Assembly: GCA_002457055.1 (NCBI GenBank)
Contig: NTKT01000015.1
Coordinates: forward strand, 1-60,757
DNA: 60,757 nucleotides
Source: Rhodobacteraceae bacterium MED-G08
Lineage (GTDB): Bacteria > Pseudomonadota > Alphaproteobacteria > Rhodobacterales > Rhodobacteraceae
Direction of reading: 5' to 3'
The notes under the pieces are model-generated. The model made no database searches. It saw only the letters and a program-made list of their open reading frames with translations, and was not told where the DNA came from. This document shows positions 35,474-44,989 of this stretch, one piece after another. The position numbers and the translations under genes were made by a program. Numbering within the stretch: the first letter of the stretch is position 1; every line of letters begins with the position of its first letter.

Positions 35474-35501
35474 ATAAGTAGTTTAACGTTAAACTACTTA
35501 T
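35474..35501. promoter_or_regulatory. perfect 28-bp palindrome before pdhA
   Basis: The left half ATAAGTAGTTTAAC is followed directly by its exact reverse complement, making 28 bp of perfect dyad symmetry. The ribosome binding site GGAG begins two bases after it and the pdhA ATG is at 35515. There is no T-run, so this is not an intrinsic terminator. It may be an operator over the transcription start, or an RNA hairpin next to the ribosome binding site. Confidence 0.85.
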
Positions 35502-35514
35502 CGGAGAAAAGCTG

Positions 35515-36504
35515 ATGGCTGCAAGCAAAGTCACTAAAAAATCTACTGATGAGAGCCATGACTTACTCAAATTTTATCGGGACATGCTCCTGATAAGACG
35601 CTTCGAAGAGAAAGCAGGGCAGCTTTATGGCATGGGATTGATAGGTGGCTTCTGCCATTTGTATATTGGTCAAGAGGCAGTTGTTGTTGGCTTAGAGGCA
35701 GCGGCCAGAGACGGCGATAAGAGAATAACTTCCTACCGAGATCATGGGCACATGCTTGCCTGCGGCATGGACCCTAATGGTGTTATGGCGGAACTCACTG
35801 GGCGCAGTGGAGGCTACTCAAAAGGCAAAGGTGGATCCATGCATATGTTTTCTAAAGAAAAAAACTTTTATGGTGGGCATGGAATTGTGGGGGCACAAGT
35901 ACCTCTCGGTGCCGGCTTGGCCTTTGCAGATCGCTACCGAGAAAACAATTGCGTAACATTTACATATTTTGGAGACGGCGCAGCTAACCAAGGTCAAGTC
36001 TACGAAACTTTTAACATGGCAGCATTATGGAAACTTCCAGTAATATTTGTAATAGAAAATAATCAGTACGCTATGGGAACAGCCCAAGAGAGATCAACAT
36101 CAAGCCCTGAAATCTATACAAGGGGTGAGGCATTTGGAATAAAAGGTGAAGCTGTTGATGGGATGGATGTAATAGCTGTAAAAACTGCAGGAGACAAAGC
36201 TGCAGATTATTGCCGTGCAGGTAAAGGTCCATATATCTTAGAGATTAAAACTTACCGGTATCGAGGACACTCGATGTCTGACCCTGCAAAGTATAGAACT
36301 CGCGAAGAGGTGCAGAAAATGCGAGCTCAAAGAGATCCAATAGAAGCAGTTAGAACTCTAGTAGTTTCAGAAAAACACGCCACAGATGAAGAAATCAAAA
36401 CTATAGATAAAGAGATTAAAGAGATAATTAATGCATGTGCTGAATATGCAAAAGATAGCCCAGAAGTTTCCGCAGAAGAACTTTGGACAGACATATACGC
36501 TTGA
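35515..36504 (+). CDS. pdhA: pyruvate dehydrogenase E1, alpha subunit
   Basis: 329 residues of the TPP-dependent E1 alpha subunit. Key blocks are IGGFCHLYIGQEAVVVGLEA, SYRDHGHMLACGMDP, GGSMHMFSKEKNFYGGHGIV and the TPP motif FGDGAANQGQVYE (GDG) ending NN. A phosphorylation-site-like loop, YRYRGHSMSDPAKYRTREEV, is typical of the heterotetrameric E1 class. It heads the pdhA-pdhB-pdhC operon, 11 bases before pdhB, with a 28-bp palindrome upstream. Confidence 0.97.
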   Translation: MAASKVTKKSTDESHDLLKFYRDMLLIRRFEEKAGQLYGMGLIGGFCHLYIGQEAVVVGLEAAARDGDKRITSYRDHGHMLACGMDPNGVMAELTGRSGGYSKGKGGSMHMFSKEKNFYGGHGIVGAQVPLGAGLAFADRYRENNCVTFTYFGDGAANQGQVYETFNMAALWKLPVIFVIENNQYAMGTAQERSTSSPEIYTRGEAFGIKGEAVDGMDVIAVKTAGDKAADYCRAGKGPYILEIKTYRYRGHSMSDPAKYRTREEVQKMRAQRDPIEAVRTLVVSEKHATDEEIKTIDKEIKEIINACAEYAKDSPEVSAEELWTDIYA

Positions 36505-36515
36505 GAGTTTAAACT

Positions 36516-37871
36516 ATGACAACTGAAATTTTAATGCCAGCATTATCGCCGACTATGGAAGAGGGCAAGCTTGCTAAGTGGCTTGTAAAAGAAGGCGACA
36601 AAGTGTCAGCAGGAGATATTATAGCCGAAATAGAAACAGATAAAGCCACTATGGAATTTGAAGCAGTAGATGAAGGTATACTTGCAAAAATTATAGTGGC
36701 TGAAGGTACAGAAGGTGTATTAGTAAATTCACCAATTGCGACGATGGCAAACGAAGCAACCGAAAGCACGGTTGATGTACAGCCGATTGAGAAAAATGTT
36801 CAGACTGATGCTCCTTTAACCAGGACTGAGTTTAAAAGCCAAGAAACACCATTAAGCGGCATGAAAGCCGAATGGGGCACTGACATCCAAACCAAAACAC
36901 AAACGGTCAGAGAGGCCATTCGAGATGCCATGGCAGAAGAAATGCGCCGTGATGAAACCGTGTATCTCATGGGAGAAGAGGTAGCGGAATATCAGGGGGC
37001 ATATAAAGTTTCTCAAGGTTTATTGGATGAATTCGGCTCAAAACGTGTCATAGATACACCAATAACTGAGCATGGTTTTACCGGTATAGCAGTAGGGTCT
37101 GCATTTGCGGGGTTACGACCTATCGTTGAATTTATGACTTTTAATTTTTCTATGCAAGCGATCGATCAGATTATCAATTCCGCAGCTAAGACCCTTTATA
37201 TGTCTGGTGGCCAAATGGGTGCGCCAATGGTGTTTCGAGGGCCCAATGGTGCTGCTGCTAGGGTTGGCGCACAACATAGCCAAGATTATGCCGCTTGGTA
37301 TGCTCACATACCGGGATTAAAAGTAGTGCAACCATACTCAGCATCCGACGCTAAAGGTTTAATGAAAACAGCAATACGTGATGACAACCCGGTTATCTTC
37401 CTAGAAAACGAAATACTTTATGGAAAATCATTCGAAGTTCCACTTTTGGAAGATTACACGGTGCCTTTCGGCAAAGCCCGTGTTTGGTGCGAAGGTACAG
37501 ATGTTACAATTGTGTCTTTTGGCATTGGAATGCAATATGCTCTTGAAGCCTCAAACCAGTTGGAAGCAGAAGGCGTGTCAGTAGAGGTTATCGATTTACG
37601 TTCGCTACGACCGATTGATTACGAAACAATTATAAATTCAATCGAAAAAACAAATCGATGTGTAACTGTTGAAGAAGGCTTTCCTATCGGTTCGATAGGT
37701 AACCATTTATCTGCTGTTATAATGGAAAGAGCATTCGACTATTTGGATGCTCCTGTAATTAATTGTACTGGGAAGGATGTACCTATGCCCTATGCTGCTA
37801 ATTTAGAAAAACTTGCGCTAACTACTACAGCTGAAGTTATTAGTGCTGTCAAAAAAGTAATATATGAGTAA
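36516..37871 (+). CDS. pdhB: pyruvate dehydrogenase E1, beta subunit with N-terminal lipoyl domain
   Basis: 451 residues. Residues 1-80 form a lipoyl domain with the lipoylated Lys in [16 protein letters not shown] linker of about 50 residues leads to the E1 beta domain ([20 protein letters not shown] onward; [20 protein letters not shown]). The lipoyl fusion on E1 beta is characteristic of Alphaproteobacteria. Its lipoyl domain is closely similar to that of pdhC. Ten bases separate its stop from the preferred pdhC start. Confidence 0.97.
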   Translation: MTTEILMPALSPTMEEGKLAKWLVKEGDKVSAGDIIAEIETDKATMEFEAVDEGILAKIIVAEGTEGVLVNSPIATMANEATESTVDVQPIEKNVQTDAPLTRTEFKSQETPLSGMKAEWGTDIQTKTQTVREAIRDAMAEEMRRDETVYLMGEEVAEYQGAYKVSQGLLDEFGSKRVIDTPITEHGFTGIAVGSAFAGLRPIVEFMTFNFSMQAIDQIINSAAKTLYMSGGQMGAPMVFRGPNGAAARVGAQHSQDYAAWYAHIPGLKVVQPYSASDAKGLMKTAIRDDNPVIFLENEILYGKSFEVPLLEDYTVPFGKARVWCEGTDVTIVSFGIGMQYALEASNQLEAEGVSVEVIDLRSLRPIDYETIINSIEKTNRCVTVEEGFPIGSIGNHLSAVIMERAFDYLDAPVINCTGKDVPMPYAANLEKLALTTTAEVISAVKKVIYE

Positions 37872-37881
37872 GGAGAAAACA

Positions 37882-39168
37882 TTGGCTATCGAAGTTTTAA
37901 TGCCAGCGCTTTCTCCTACCATGGAAGAAGGTACATTGGCAAAATGGTTTGTTAAAGAGGGAGACAAAGTTGAGTCTGGAGACCTTCTTGCAGAAATAGA
38001 AACGGACAAAGCAACCATGGAGTTTGAAGCTGTCGAAGAAGGAATTATCGAGAAACTTTTAGTTGCTGAAGGCACAGAAGGGGTTAAAGTAAATTCAGCA
38101 ATTGCAACCTTAAGTGGGGAAGATAATTCGACTAGTAAAAAAATTGAAGAGCCTGCTGCTCCTAAACCAGTTATAACTGATGCAACCGAAAAAACTGCGA
38201 AAGACATTAAAAATAATTCAAGTTCTAAACCTAGAGACCGCGTTTTTATCACGCCTCTTGCACGTCGAATTGCAGAACAACAGGGAATTGACATAAAACT
38301 AGTTAAAGGGACTGGGCCTCACGGTCGAATAATTAAAAAAGATTTAACCAATATAAAATCAACATCTTTAGCTAAGGTTCTTCAAAAACCTGATGTCATA
38401 ACTGCAAAAAATGTATCTCCAGATACATCAGATAGTTTTTCTTATGATGCGCTCTTGGAAATTTACTCAAATAGAAATTTTACAGAAATAGCATTAGATG
38501 GAATGCGCAAAACTATTGCATCTCGTTTGTCTGAAGCAAAACAAAATATTCCTCACTTCTATTTAAGGAGAAGTGTAGAAATGGAAAATCTTTTAGATTT
38601 TAGACAAAAAATTAATAAAAAATTGTCGGATAAAAATATAAAAGTAAGCATTAACGATATTGTAATAAAAGCATGCTCGGAAGCACTGCAAAGCAATCCT
38701 AATGCAAATGCAATATGGGCTGGAAATAAATTAATTAAATTCAAATCATCGGATATCGCTGTCGCAGTCTCCGTTGAGGGTGGCCTATTCACACCTGTAA
38801 TTAAAGATAGTGATCAAAAAACTATTTCAAATATTTCGGAAGAAATGAAAGATCTAGCCTCCCGGGCTAAAGCTAGGAAACTAATGCCCACAGAGTTTCA
38901 AGGTGGAAGCTTCGCTATTTCAAATTTAGGCATGTTTGGTATAGAGAGCTTTGACGCAATAATTAACCCGCCTCATGCCGCAATCTTAGCTGTGGGTACT
39001 GGTAAGAAAAAACCAACTGTATTAGATGATGGATCCCTGGGTGTTGCTACAAAAATGGAACTGTCTTTATCAGTTGATCATCGAGTAATCGACGGTGTTC
39101 TTGGAGCTCAACTTTTGCAAACTATCGTCGATAATTTAGAGAACCCGATTGGGCTACTAAATATTTAA
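37882..39168 (+). CDS. pdhC: dihydrolipoyl acetyltransferase, E2 of pyruvate dehydrogenase
   Basis: About 428 residues: a lipoyl domain (residues 1-78; Lys in [15 protein letters not shown]), a linker, the peripheral-subunit-binding domain ([20 protein letters not shown]) and the catalytic acyltransferase domain ending [16 protein letters not shown] with the His and Asp of the active site. The TTG at 37882 is preferred because AAGGAG sits six bases upstream; the ATG at 37864 overlaps pdhB and lacks such a site. The E3 gene lpd, often next in line, is absent; cysE is convergent. Confidence 0.95.
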   Translation: MAIEVLMPALSPTMEEGTLAKWFVKEGDKVESGDLLAEIETDKATMEFEAVEEGIIEKLLVAEGTEGVKVNSAIATLSGEDNSTSKKIEEPAAPKPVITDATEKTAKDIKNNSSSKPRDRVFITPLARRIAEQQGIDIKLVKGTGPHGRIIKKDLTNIKSTSLAKVLQKPDVITAKNVSPDTSDSFSYDALLEIYSNRNFTEIALDGMRKTIASRLSEAKQNIPHFYLRRSVEMENLLDFRQKINKKLSDKNIKVSINDIVIKACSEALQSNPNANAIWAGNKLIKFKSSDIAVAVSVEGGLFTPVIKDSDQKTISNISEEMKDLASRAKARKLMPTEFQGGSFAISNLGMFGIESFDAIINPPHAAILAVGTGKKKPTVLDDGSLGVATKMELSLSVDHRVIDGVLGAQLLQTIVDNLENPIGLLNI

Positions 39169-39189
39169 TTCAAATTTCCGATAAACGAG

Positions 39190-39996
39190 TTACTTTCTTT
39201 TAATTATTTGATCCATACTGATCGATGGGTTAGTGCATCCAGCTGCGCCAACAACCTTCGCGGGAACACCTGCGACAGTTGTTTTTTCGGGCACATTCTG
39301 CAACACCACAGATCCCGCTGCAACCCGTGAGCAACTGCCAACTGAAATATTACCAAGCACTTTAGCTCCCGCCCCCAAAAGAACACCATCTCCTATATTA
39401 GGATGCCTGATTTCATCATCTTTACCCGTGCCACCAAGAGTTACAGAATGTAGCATAGAAACATTATCTCCCACCACAGCGGTTTCTCCAATAACAATTG
39501 AGTGTGCATGATCGATCATAATTCCTTTACCAATACGAGCACCTGGATGTATATCAATACCAAAGACTTCAGAACACCGCATCTGTAGAAAGTGAGCCAT
39601 ATCATTTCTACCCTTCTTCCAAAGCCAATGCGCAACTCTGTACGCTTGTAAGGCTTGGAATCCCTTAAAAAATAAAAGAGGTTGGAGATAAGTATTGCAA
39701 GCAGGATCCCTTTGATAAACAGCGACTATGTCAGCACGGCCAGCCATGGAAAGCTCACCCTCACTTTTATAAGCATCATCGCATAATTCACGCAGGATTT
39801 GCTCACTCATTTCTTGCGACGCAAGTTTAGAGGCTATTCGATAGGCCATAGCCTGTTCAATTGAACTGTGGTGAAGAATGCAGGAGTGAAGCGAGCCTCC
39901 AAGCAGTGGCTCCTTTTCAACGGCAGCTTTGGCTTCGATCTGAATTCTTTCCCAAACAGGGTCGAGTGCGTTTAACACTTCTTTTTTCTTACCCAT
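39190..39996 (-). CDS. cysE: serine O-acetyltransferase
   Basis: First step of cysteine synthesis: serine plus acetyl-CoA to O-acetylserine. The 268 residues have an N-terminal helical domain (DPVWERIQIEAKAAVEKEPL) and a C-terminal left-handed beta helix of hexapeptide repeats (IHPGARIGKGIMIDHAHSIV with the catalytic His and Asp). The ATG at 39996 has TAGGA about six bases upstream; a longer frame starts with TTG at 40017. Confidence 0.94.
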   Translation of the reverse strand: MGKKKEVLNALDPVWERIQIEAKAAVEKEPLLGGSLHSCILHHSSIEQAMAYRIASKLASQEMSEQILRELCDDAYKSEGELSMAGRADIVAVYQRDPACNTYLQPLLFFKGFQALQAYRVAHWLWKKGRNDMAHFLQMRCSEVFGIDIHPGARIGKGIMIDHAHSIVIGETAVVGDNVSMLHSVTLGGTGKDDEIRHPNIGDGVLLGAGAKVLGNISVGSCSRVAAGSVVLQNVPEKTTVAGVPAKVVGAAGCTNPSISMDQIIKRK

Positions 39997-40059
39997 AAGA
40001 TTTCCTACTCCACTCAAATAATTACTGTTTCTTGAAGCTTTGCTCTCAGCCTTGTTAGA

Positions 40060-40088
40060 TATATATAATATTATTTATTGATTTTCAA
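40060..40088 (-). promoter_or_regulatory. candidate promoter for cysE
   Basis: On the minus strand TTGAAA (40083-40088) and TATATA (40060-40065) are spaced by exactly 17 bases, about 60 bases upstream of the cysE ATG. It lies in the gap between mltG and cysE. Confidence 0.5.
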
Positions 40089-40134
40089 ATTCAGTAGATT
40101 CTAACGATGCAAATCATTTAAAGATAATTCATGA

Positions 40135-41280
40135 TTAATTATCGGTTTTTTCAATCTTTCGCCACTTTGCAACATTTATATTATGTTCTCGCAAATTTTC
40201 AGCAAAAGCATGCCCACCACTGCCATCTGCAACAAAATATAAATAGTTAGTTATATCGGGGTTCAACGCAGCATGTATAGAGGCCTTTCCCGGATTTCCA
40301 ATTGGGCTAGGTGGCAAACCCTTGTTTACGTATGTATTCCAGGGTGTATCTTTTTTTAGCTCACTTCTGCGAAGCCCCCTACCAAGGACTTTTTTTCCTC
40401 TGGTAATTCCGTATACGACCGAAGCATCTGTTTGCAATGCTATTTCTCGCAATAATCGATTTACAAACACGGATGAAACTTTACCTCGTTCAGTTTTCAA
40501 GGATGTTTCTTTCTCGATAATTGAGGCTAAAATAAGTGCTTCCTGTTTTGTATTAATTGGAAGATTTGGCTGCCGAGCATTCCATGCTTCGTTCAGAATA
40601 GACGCTTGCCTTTCTTGCATTTTTTTAATTAATGCCTCTTTTGTCATACCTATAACAAAATCATAACTCGCCGGTGCAATAGTTCCTTCGTCAGGAATAT
40701 TTTCTAACTTGCCCAATAAGAATTTTATCTCCGACAATGCCTTATATACTTGCCAACTCGACACCCCCTCGGCCAAAGTAACTCTAAACCTGGTGGAGTG
40801 CTCAGAGGCAAACTCATTAATTTTTTCATCTGCAAACTCATCAGAAATAAAATCGCCAACCTTAACCATCTTGCCCGTATTGGGATCAGTATCCCTTATT
40901 TCAATTTTTAGCGATGTTACACCAACACGGTAAATTATTTGATTACCACAATTACTAATGCCAGACTCAGTAAGTCGCTTTGATATTTCCGCCATTGAAG
41001 CGTTTTCGGGGACTAAAAAACTTCCAGCTTTGATTTTTCGCGACAAACCACTGGATTCCATGCCAACCCTAAAAACAAATTCTGAAGAAATTGCTTTATC
41101 ATTAACCAAGTCTTGAACCACAGTGCGCATGCTGGTGCCACTTTTGACTTTGAAACAAATTGCATTTTTAAGTGGACCCTCTGCCACATATTGCGACTTA
41201 CCCCAAATACCCATAGCGCCAATCAGGAAAAAGCCAAAAATCAAAACGGTTAGCATGTTCGACGCCAAAGAGCGTAACAT
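40135..41280 (-). CDS. mltG: endolytic peptidoglycan transglycosylase MltG
   Basis: 381 residues: an N-terminal membrane helix (MLTVLIFGFFLIGAMGIW) and a YceG domain in the periplasm. The catalytic Glu lies in ALILASIIEKETSLKTERGK, and the conserved LQTDASVVYGITRG and TPWNTYVNKGLPPSPIGNPG follow. It cuts nascent glycan strands and sets their length. Its ATG overlaps the fabF stop by one base (TAATG), so they are coupled. The fabF-mltG link is usual in this group. Confidence 0.94.
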   Translation of the reverse strand: MLRSLASNMLTVLIFGFFLIGAMGIWGKSQYVAEGPLKNAICFKVKSGTSMRTVVQDLVNDKAISSEFVFRVGMESSGLSRKIKAGSFLVPENASMAEISKRLTESGISNCGNQIIYRVGVTSLKIEIRDTDPNTGKMVKVGDFISDEFADEKINEFASEHSTRFRVTLAEGVSSWQVYKALSEIKFLLGKLENIPDEGTIAPASYDFVIGMTKEALIKKMQERQASILNEAWNARQPNLPINTKQEALILASIIEKETSLKTERGKVSSVFVNRLLREIALQTDASVVYGITRGKKVLGRGLRRSELKKDTPWNTYVNKGLPPSPIGNPGKASIHAALNPDITNYLYFVADGSGGHAFAENLREHNINVAKWRKIEKTDN

Positions 41281-42539
41281 TATTGCAGTTTACCCAAAAG
41301 CAATGAGGCATTAGTACCTCCAAAACCAAAAGAATTAGACAAAGCGTAATTAACTTCACATTCTTGATTCCGGTTGGCGACTAAATCAACTTGCGTCGTT
41401 ACAGCTGGCTCGTCGAGATTTATAGTAGGAGGAACAACCTGATCGCGGATGGCTAATATTGAGAAGATAGCTTCTATAGCTCCGGCTGCTCCCAGGAGGT
41501 GTCCTGTCATCGATTTTGTCGATGACATTTTTACTTTCCCAACGGCATCACCCATTAATCTTTCAACCGCTGCAAGCTCAATAACATCAGCCATAGTTGA
41601 TGTCCCATGAGCGTTAATGTAGTTAATATCCTCAGGATCGAGTTTTGCTTTTGATAAGGCGGCTCGCATAGCCCTCTCACCGCCTTCACCATTTTCTGAC
41701 GGTGCGGTTATGTGATAAGCATCTCCGGAAAGGCCATAACCTAGTATCTCAGCATATATTTTTGCACCTCGAGAAACCGCATGCTCAAGTTCCTCTAAAA
41801 CCACAATTCCTGAACCCTCACCCATTACAAAACCATCACGGTTCATGTCATAGGGCCGTGAAGCAGCCGTCGGCTCACTTTCAAATTTGGTTGATAATGC
41901 CTTACAAGCATTGAATCCAGCAATACCTATTTCTGATATTGATGCTTCTGCGCCCCCGGCTATCATTACATCAGCGTCATCGGTCATTATCAGACGAGCT
42001 GCATCGCCGATGGCATGTGCGCCTGTAGAGCAGGCTGTGACTACAGAATGATTTGGGCCTTTAAAACCATACTTTATGCTTACTTGGCCAGATATAAGAT
42101 TAATTAATGCTCCGGGTATAAAGAACGGGGATACACGTCTTGGACCCTTTTCATGGATCAAAACGGCAGTTTCAGCAATTGAGTTTAAACCACCAATCCC
42201 TGATCCTATCATAACTCCAGTTCGTTCTAAGTCTTTTTCATTATTAGGTTTCCAACCAGCATCAGTAACCGCCTGTTCTGCGGCGGAAACTCCATACAGA
42301 ATAAAATCATCCACTTTACGGCGTTCTTTTGGCTCCATCCAGTCATCGGGATTAAATGTCCCATCTGCCCCATCCCCAAAAGGAACCTCACAGGCATATT
42401 TTGTAGTAACTCTTGACGGATCGAATCTAGTAATTTTACCGGCGCCCGATTGACCAGCTATAAGCCTGGCCCAGGTGTCCGAAACGCCACAAGCTAATGG
42501 CGTTACTAAACCAAGACCCGTTACCACTACTCGACGCAT
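41280..42539 (-). CDS. fabF: 3-oxoacyl-ACP synthase II
   Basis: 419-residue condensing enzyme for fatty-acid elongation. The Cys-His-His triad is complete: Cys in VTACSTGAHAIGDA, His in INAHGTSTMADVIE and His in STKSMTGHLLGAAGA. Length matches KAS II. It follows acpP after an intrinsic terminator-like hairpin, so its expression probably relies on read-through or on its own promoter. Confidence 0.96.
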   Translation of the reverse strand: MRRVVVTGLGLVTPLACGVSDTWARLIAGQSGAGKITRFDPSRVTTKYACEVPFGDGADGTFNPDDWMEPKERRKVDDFILYGVSAAEQAVTDAGWKPNNEKDLERTGVMIGSGIGGLNSIAETAVLIHEKGPRRVSPFFIPGALINLISGQVSIKYGFKGPNHSVVTACSTGAHAIGDAARLIMTDDADVMIAGGAEASISEIGIAGFNACKALSTKFESEPTAASRPYDMNRDGFVMGEGSGIVVLEELEHAVSRGAKIYAEILGYGLSGDAYHITAPSENGEGGERAMRAALSKAKLDPEDINYINAHGTSTMADVIELAAVERLMGDAVGKVKMSSTKSMTGHLLGAAGAIEAIFSILAIRDQVVPPTINLDEPAVTTQVDLVANRNQECEVNYALSNSFGFGGTNASLLLGKLQ

Positions 42540-42620
42540 GTTAATTCCTTTGTTTAAAGCATTTTAGAATACTTAATAACTCGACTAATGCTCGTTGAGC
42601 AAGGCCAGCAACAAAATCGC

Positions 42621-42652
42621 ATAATAAAAAGCCCTTGTCCTATGACAAGGGC
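42621..42652 (-). terminator. intrinsic terminator or attenuator between acpP and fabF
   Basis: GCCCTTGTC (42631-42639) and GACAAGGGC (42644-42652) form a nine-pair stem with a four-base loop. Read on the minus strand the stem is followed by TTTTTATTAT. It lies 25 bases after the acpP stop. It would give high acpP and lower fabF transcript, in keeping with the much larger need for carrier protein. Confidence 0.85.
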
Positions 42653-42677
42653 AGTAATCACTATTAACTTGAAAATA

Positions 42678-42911
42678 CTAAGACGCGTCTTCGATAAATT
42701 TAACGGCATCGCCGAATGATTGGATATTTTCAGCGGCATCGTCTGGGATTTCTATACCGAACTCTTCTTCAAATGCCATTACTAACTCAACTGTATCCAA
42801 ACTGTCTGCACCTAAATCATCAATAAAAGACGCATTATCAACTACTTTATCTTCATCGACCCCTAGATGCTCGACAACAATTTTTTTCACGCGGTCTGAG
42901 ATATCACTCAT
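42678..42911 (-). CDS. acpP: acyl carrier protein
   Basis: 77 acidic residues. The 4'-phosphopantetheine attachment Ser is in [20 protein letters not shown]. It carries growing acyl chains for the enzymes of this window and for PlsX and OlsB. GAGGGA precedes the ATG. A 260-base gap separates it from fabG, with a promoter and a GC-rich leader, so it has its own strong transcription unit. Confidence 0.98.
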   Translation of the reverse strand: MSDISDRVKKIVVEHLGVDEDKVVDNASFIDDLGADSLDTVELVMAFEEEFGIEIPDDAAENIQSFGDAVKFIEDAS

Positions 42912-42949
42912 AGTATTTCCCTCATCAAATAATGGGCCAAGCCCGTTTC

Positions 42950-42962
42950 GCCCAGAATGGGC
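42950..42962 (-). other. GC-rich hairpin in the acpP leader
   Basis: GCCCA-GAA-TGGGC forms a five-pair hairpin in the transcript leader, about 40 bases before the acpP ATG. The octamer AATGGGCC occurs twice nearby (42932-42939 and 42956-42963), so alternative pairings are possible. The segment is GC-rich against the AT-rich surroundings. Confidence 0.45.
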
Positions 42963-43040
42963 CGTTACATAGCCCAGCTAGTTTCTACATCCTAACTGGA
43001 AACTTGGCAATTCTGAAATTCTGCCCGATTTTATGAGCCG

Positions 43041-43068
43041 CCTATATCATAGCACGAGCAATTGGCAA
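43041..43068 (-). promoter_or_regulatory. candidate promoter for acpP with AT-rich upstream element
   Basis: On the minus strand TTGCCA (43063-43068) and TATAGG (43041-43046) are 16 bases apart. Just upstream is an A/T-only stretch containing the 10-bp inverted repeat TTAATTTTTT/AAAAAATTAA (43079-43099), which could serve as an UP element. The leader to the acpP ATG would be about 125 bases. Confidence 0.5.
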
Positions 43069-43171
43069 ACATTTTTACTTAATTTTTTTAAAAAATTAAA
43101 ATCAAGCGGCACGATTTTAAAATTCTAACTTGCAAAGATTATCATCGCCTAGAGCTAGTATCCAAAGGGAA

Positions 43172-43909
43172 TTAAAGCATCGCCATACCACCATTTACAT
43201 GTAGAGTTGATCCAGTAATATAAGATGCTTCTTCGGATGCCAGATATAACGCAGCAAAAGCTATATCTGATACTTCTCCCATTCTTCCGGCTGGTATTTG
43301 CAATTTGATTGCCTCTTGTTGCTTCTCGTTCAACTTTTCAGTCATAGCAGTTTTTACAAAACCTGGCGCAATACAATTTACCGTTATGCCTCGAGAAGCT
43401 ACTTCATTAGCCAAAGACTTCGACATACCAACTAGTGCTGCCTTGGAGGCAGCGTAGTTTCCTTGACCAGGATTGCCAGTAGAACCAACTACTGAGCCAA
43501 TATTTACAATTCGGCCCCATCTCGACTTCATCATTCCTCTTAACACTCCACGACAAAGCCTCATAGTGGAAGTCAGATTTACCTCCAAAACACTAGCCCA
43601 GTCCTCATCTGTCATTCTTAAGAATAAATTATCTCTTGTTATGCCGGCATTATTTACCAAAATATCTACCGAACCCATTTTTTCCTGAGCGCCTTTATAT
43701 AAATTTTCAACTTCAACGCCATTAGATAAATCGCAGCCCATTATTTGAACCCTATCACCTAAACTATTTGCAAGTTCCTCCAAAGGTTCCATGCGAGTGC
43801 CACTAATGGTTAACCTGGCTCCAGATGCGTGAAGCGTCTCCGCAATAGCCCTTCCAATTCCCCCAGAAGCACCAGTAATGAGTGCATTTTTACCATTTAA
43901 ATTAAACAT
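43172..43909 (-). CDS. fabG: 3-oxoacyl-ACP reductase
   Basis: 245-residue short-chain dehydrogenase. It has the NADPH motif TGASGGIGRAIAETLHASGA, NNAGITRDN, and the catalytic YAASKAAL (Tyr and Lys) with Ser in NIGSVVGSTG. It reduces 3-oxoacyl-ACP in each elongation cycle. The ATG overlaps the fabD stop by one base (TAATG). Confidence 0.96.
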   Translation of the reverse strand: MFNLNGKNALITGASGGIGRAIAETLHASGARLTISGTRMEPLEELANSLGDRVQIMGCDLSNGVEVENLYKGAQEKMGSVDILVNNAGITRDNLFLRMTDEDWASVLEVNLTSTMRLCRGVLRGMMKSRWGRIVNIGSVVGSTGNPGQGNYAASKAALVGMSKSLANEVASRGITVNCIAPGFVKTAMTEKLNEKQQEAIKLQIPAGRMGEVSDIAFAALYLASEEASYITGSTLHVNGGMAML

Positions 43910-44856
43910 TATCTCATCTCATTTTGTGAAAGAATTACTTTTTTAACTTCTTCAGGTTTGGACACAGATGAACATGAAATAGAGCGATCAATCCGACGCA
44001 CCATTCCAGAAAGTGCTCTTCCTGCACCAATTTCCCACATTTCTTTTACTCCATTACTCGCCATCCACTCAATTGACTCTCTCCACCTAACAACCCCAGT
44101 AACTTGTGCTACGAGCAAACTGCGAATTTCAACAGCTGAAGCTACTGCTTGCGCTTTTACATTAGAAACCACAGGAACCTCCGGGTCTGCTACAGAGGTA
44201 TTTGAAAGTGCGTCTTCCATTTTTAGAGCGGCTGGAGCCATTAGCTCACTATGAAATGGCGCACTAACTGGCAGAAGCACTGCACGCTTTGCACCCATGT
44301 CTTTTGCAATTTCTATTGCTCTTTCCACTGCATCTTTGTGCCCAGAAACAACAACTTGAGAGGGGTCGTTATCGTTAGCCGCTTGACAAACCTCATTATC
44401 AGCAGCTTTTTTAGCTACCTCCACTAAATCGCTGTAGGTCAGACCCAAAATAGCAGCCATAGCGCCAATTCCAACAGGAACCGCGTTTTGCATTTCTCTG
44501 CCGCGAATACGAAGCAATTTGGCTGCATCGCCTATTGATAAAGACCCAGCCATGGCTAAGGCGGAATACTCACCTAAGGAATGTCCAGCCACGAATTTGG
44601 CGTCCTCTACTTTTAAGCCCTCAGACTCAAGAGCCCTGAAGGCCGCTAAAGTGGTCGCCATCAACGCTGGCTGCGCATTCTCTGTCAGTGTTAAATCATC
44701 TATTGACCCGTGCCAAATCAGATCGCTTAATTTCTCACCCAAAGCGTCGTCAACCTCTTCGTAAACAAGGCGCGACTGAGGATATGACTCAGCCAGTTCT
44801 AGACCCATCCCTATGAACTGTGCACCCTGCCCTGGTGCGATGAAAGCAAGAGCCAT
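43909..44856 (-). CDS. fabD: malonyl-CoA:ACP transacylase
   Basis: 315 residues. The nucleophile Ser and its pocket are in FVAGHSLGEYSALAMAGSLS (GHSLG) and the catalytic His in PVSAPFHSELMAPAA. It loads malonate on the carrier protein. The ATG at 44856 has AAGGAG seven bases upstream and gives the family start ALAFIAPGQGAQ; the open frame to 44955 adds 33 residues with no counterpart. Confidence 0.96.
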   Translation of the reverse strand: MALAFIAPGQGAQFIGMGLELAESYPQSRLVYEEVDDALGEKLSDLIWHGSIDDLTLTENAQPALMATTLAAFRALESEGLKVEDAKFVAGHSLGEYSALAMAGSLSIGDAAKLLRIRGREMQNAVPVGIGAMAAILGLTYSDLVEVAKKAADNEVCQAANDNDPSQVVVSGHKDAVERAIEIAKDMGAKRAVLLPVSAPFHSELMAPAALKMEDALSNTSVADPEVPVVSNVKAQAVASAVEIRSLLVAQVTGVVRWRESIEWMASNGVKEMWEIGAGRALSGMVRRIDRSISCSSVSKPEEVKKVILSQNEMR

Positions 44857-44884
44857 AAAAAATCTCCTTTTTGATAACGGCTTA

Positions 44885-44913
44885 TATAAAGGGTACCTTA
44901 TCCGCAATGTAAA
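44885..44913 (-). promoter_or_regulatory. candidate promoter for fabD-fabG
   Basis: On the minus strand TTTACA (44908-44913) and TTTATA (44885-44890) are separated by 17 bases, and the predicted start is about 20 bases before the fabD ATG. It lies in the 133-base gap after the amidase gene. Confidence 0.5.
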
Positions 44914-44989
44914 TCTTATTATTATGGCAGATGGAAACCAGACCAGAACATTCAAACCAAATAATTCAAAATCATAAAAAGCTTCTTTT

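Noticed and set aside
44857-44955. N-terminal extension of FabD by 33 residues
   Set aside because: The shorter start has AAGGAG at ideal spacing and gives the family N terminus; the extension would also run over the candidate promoter.
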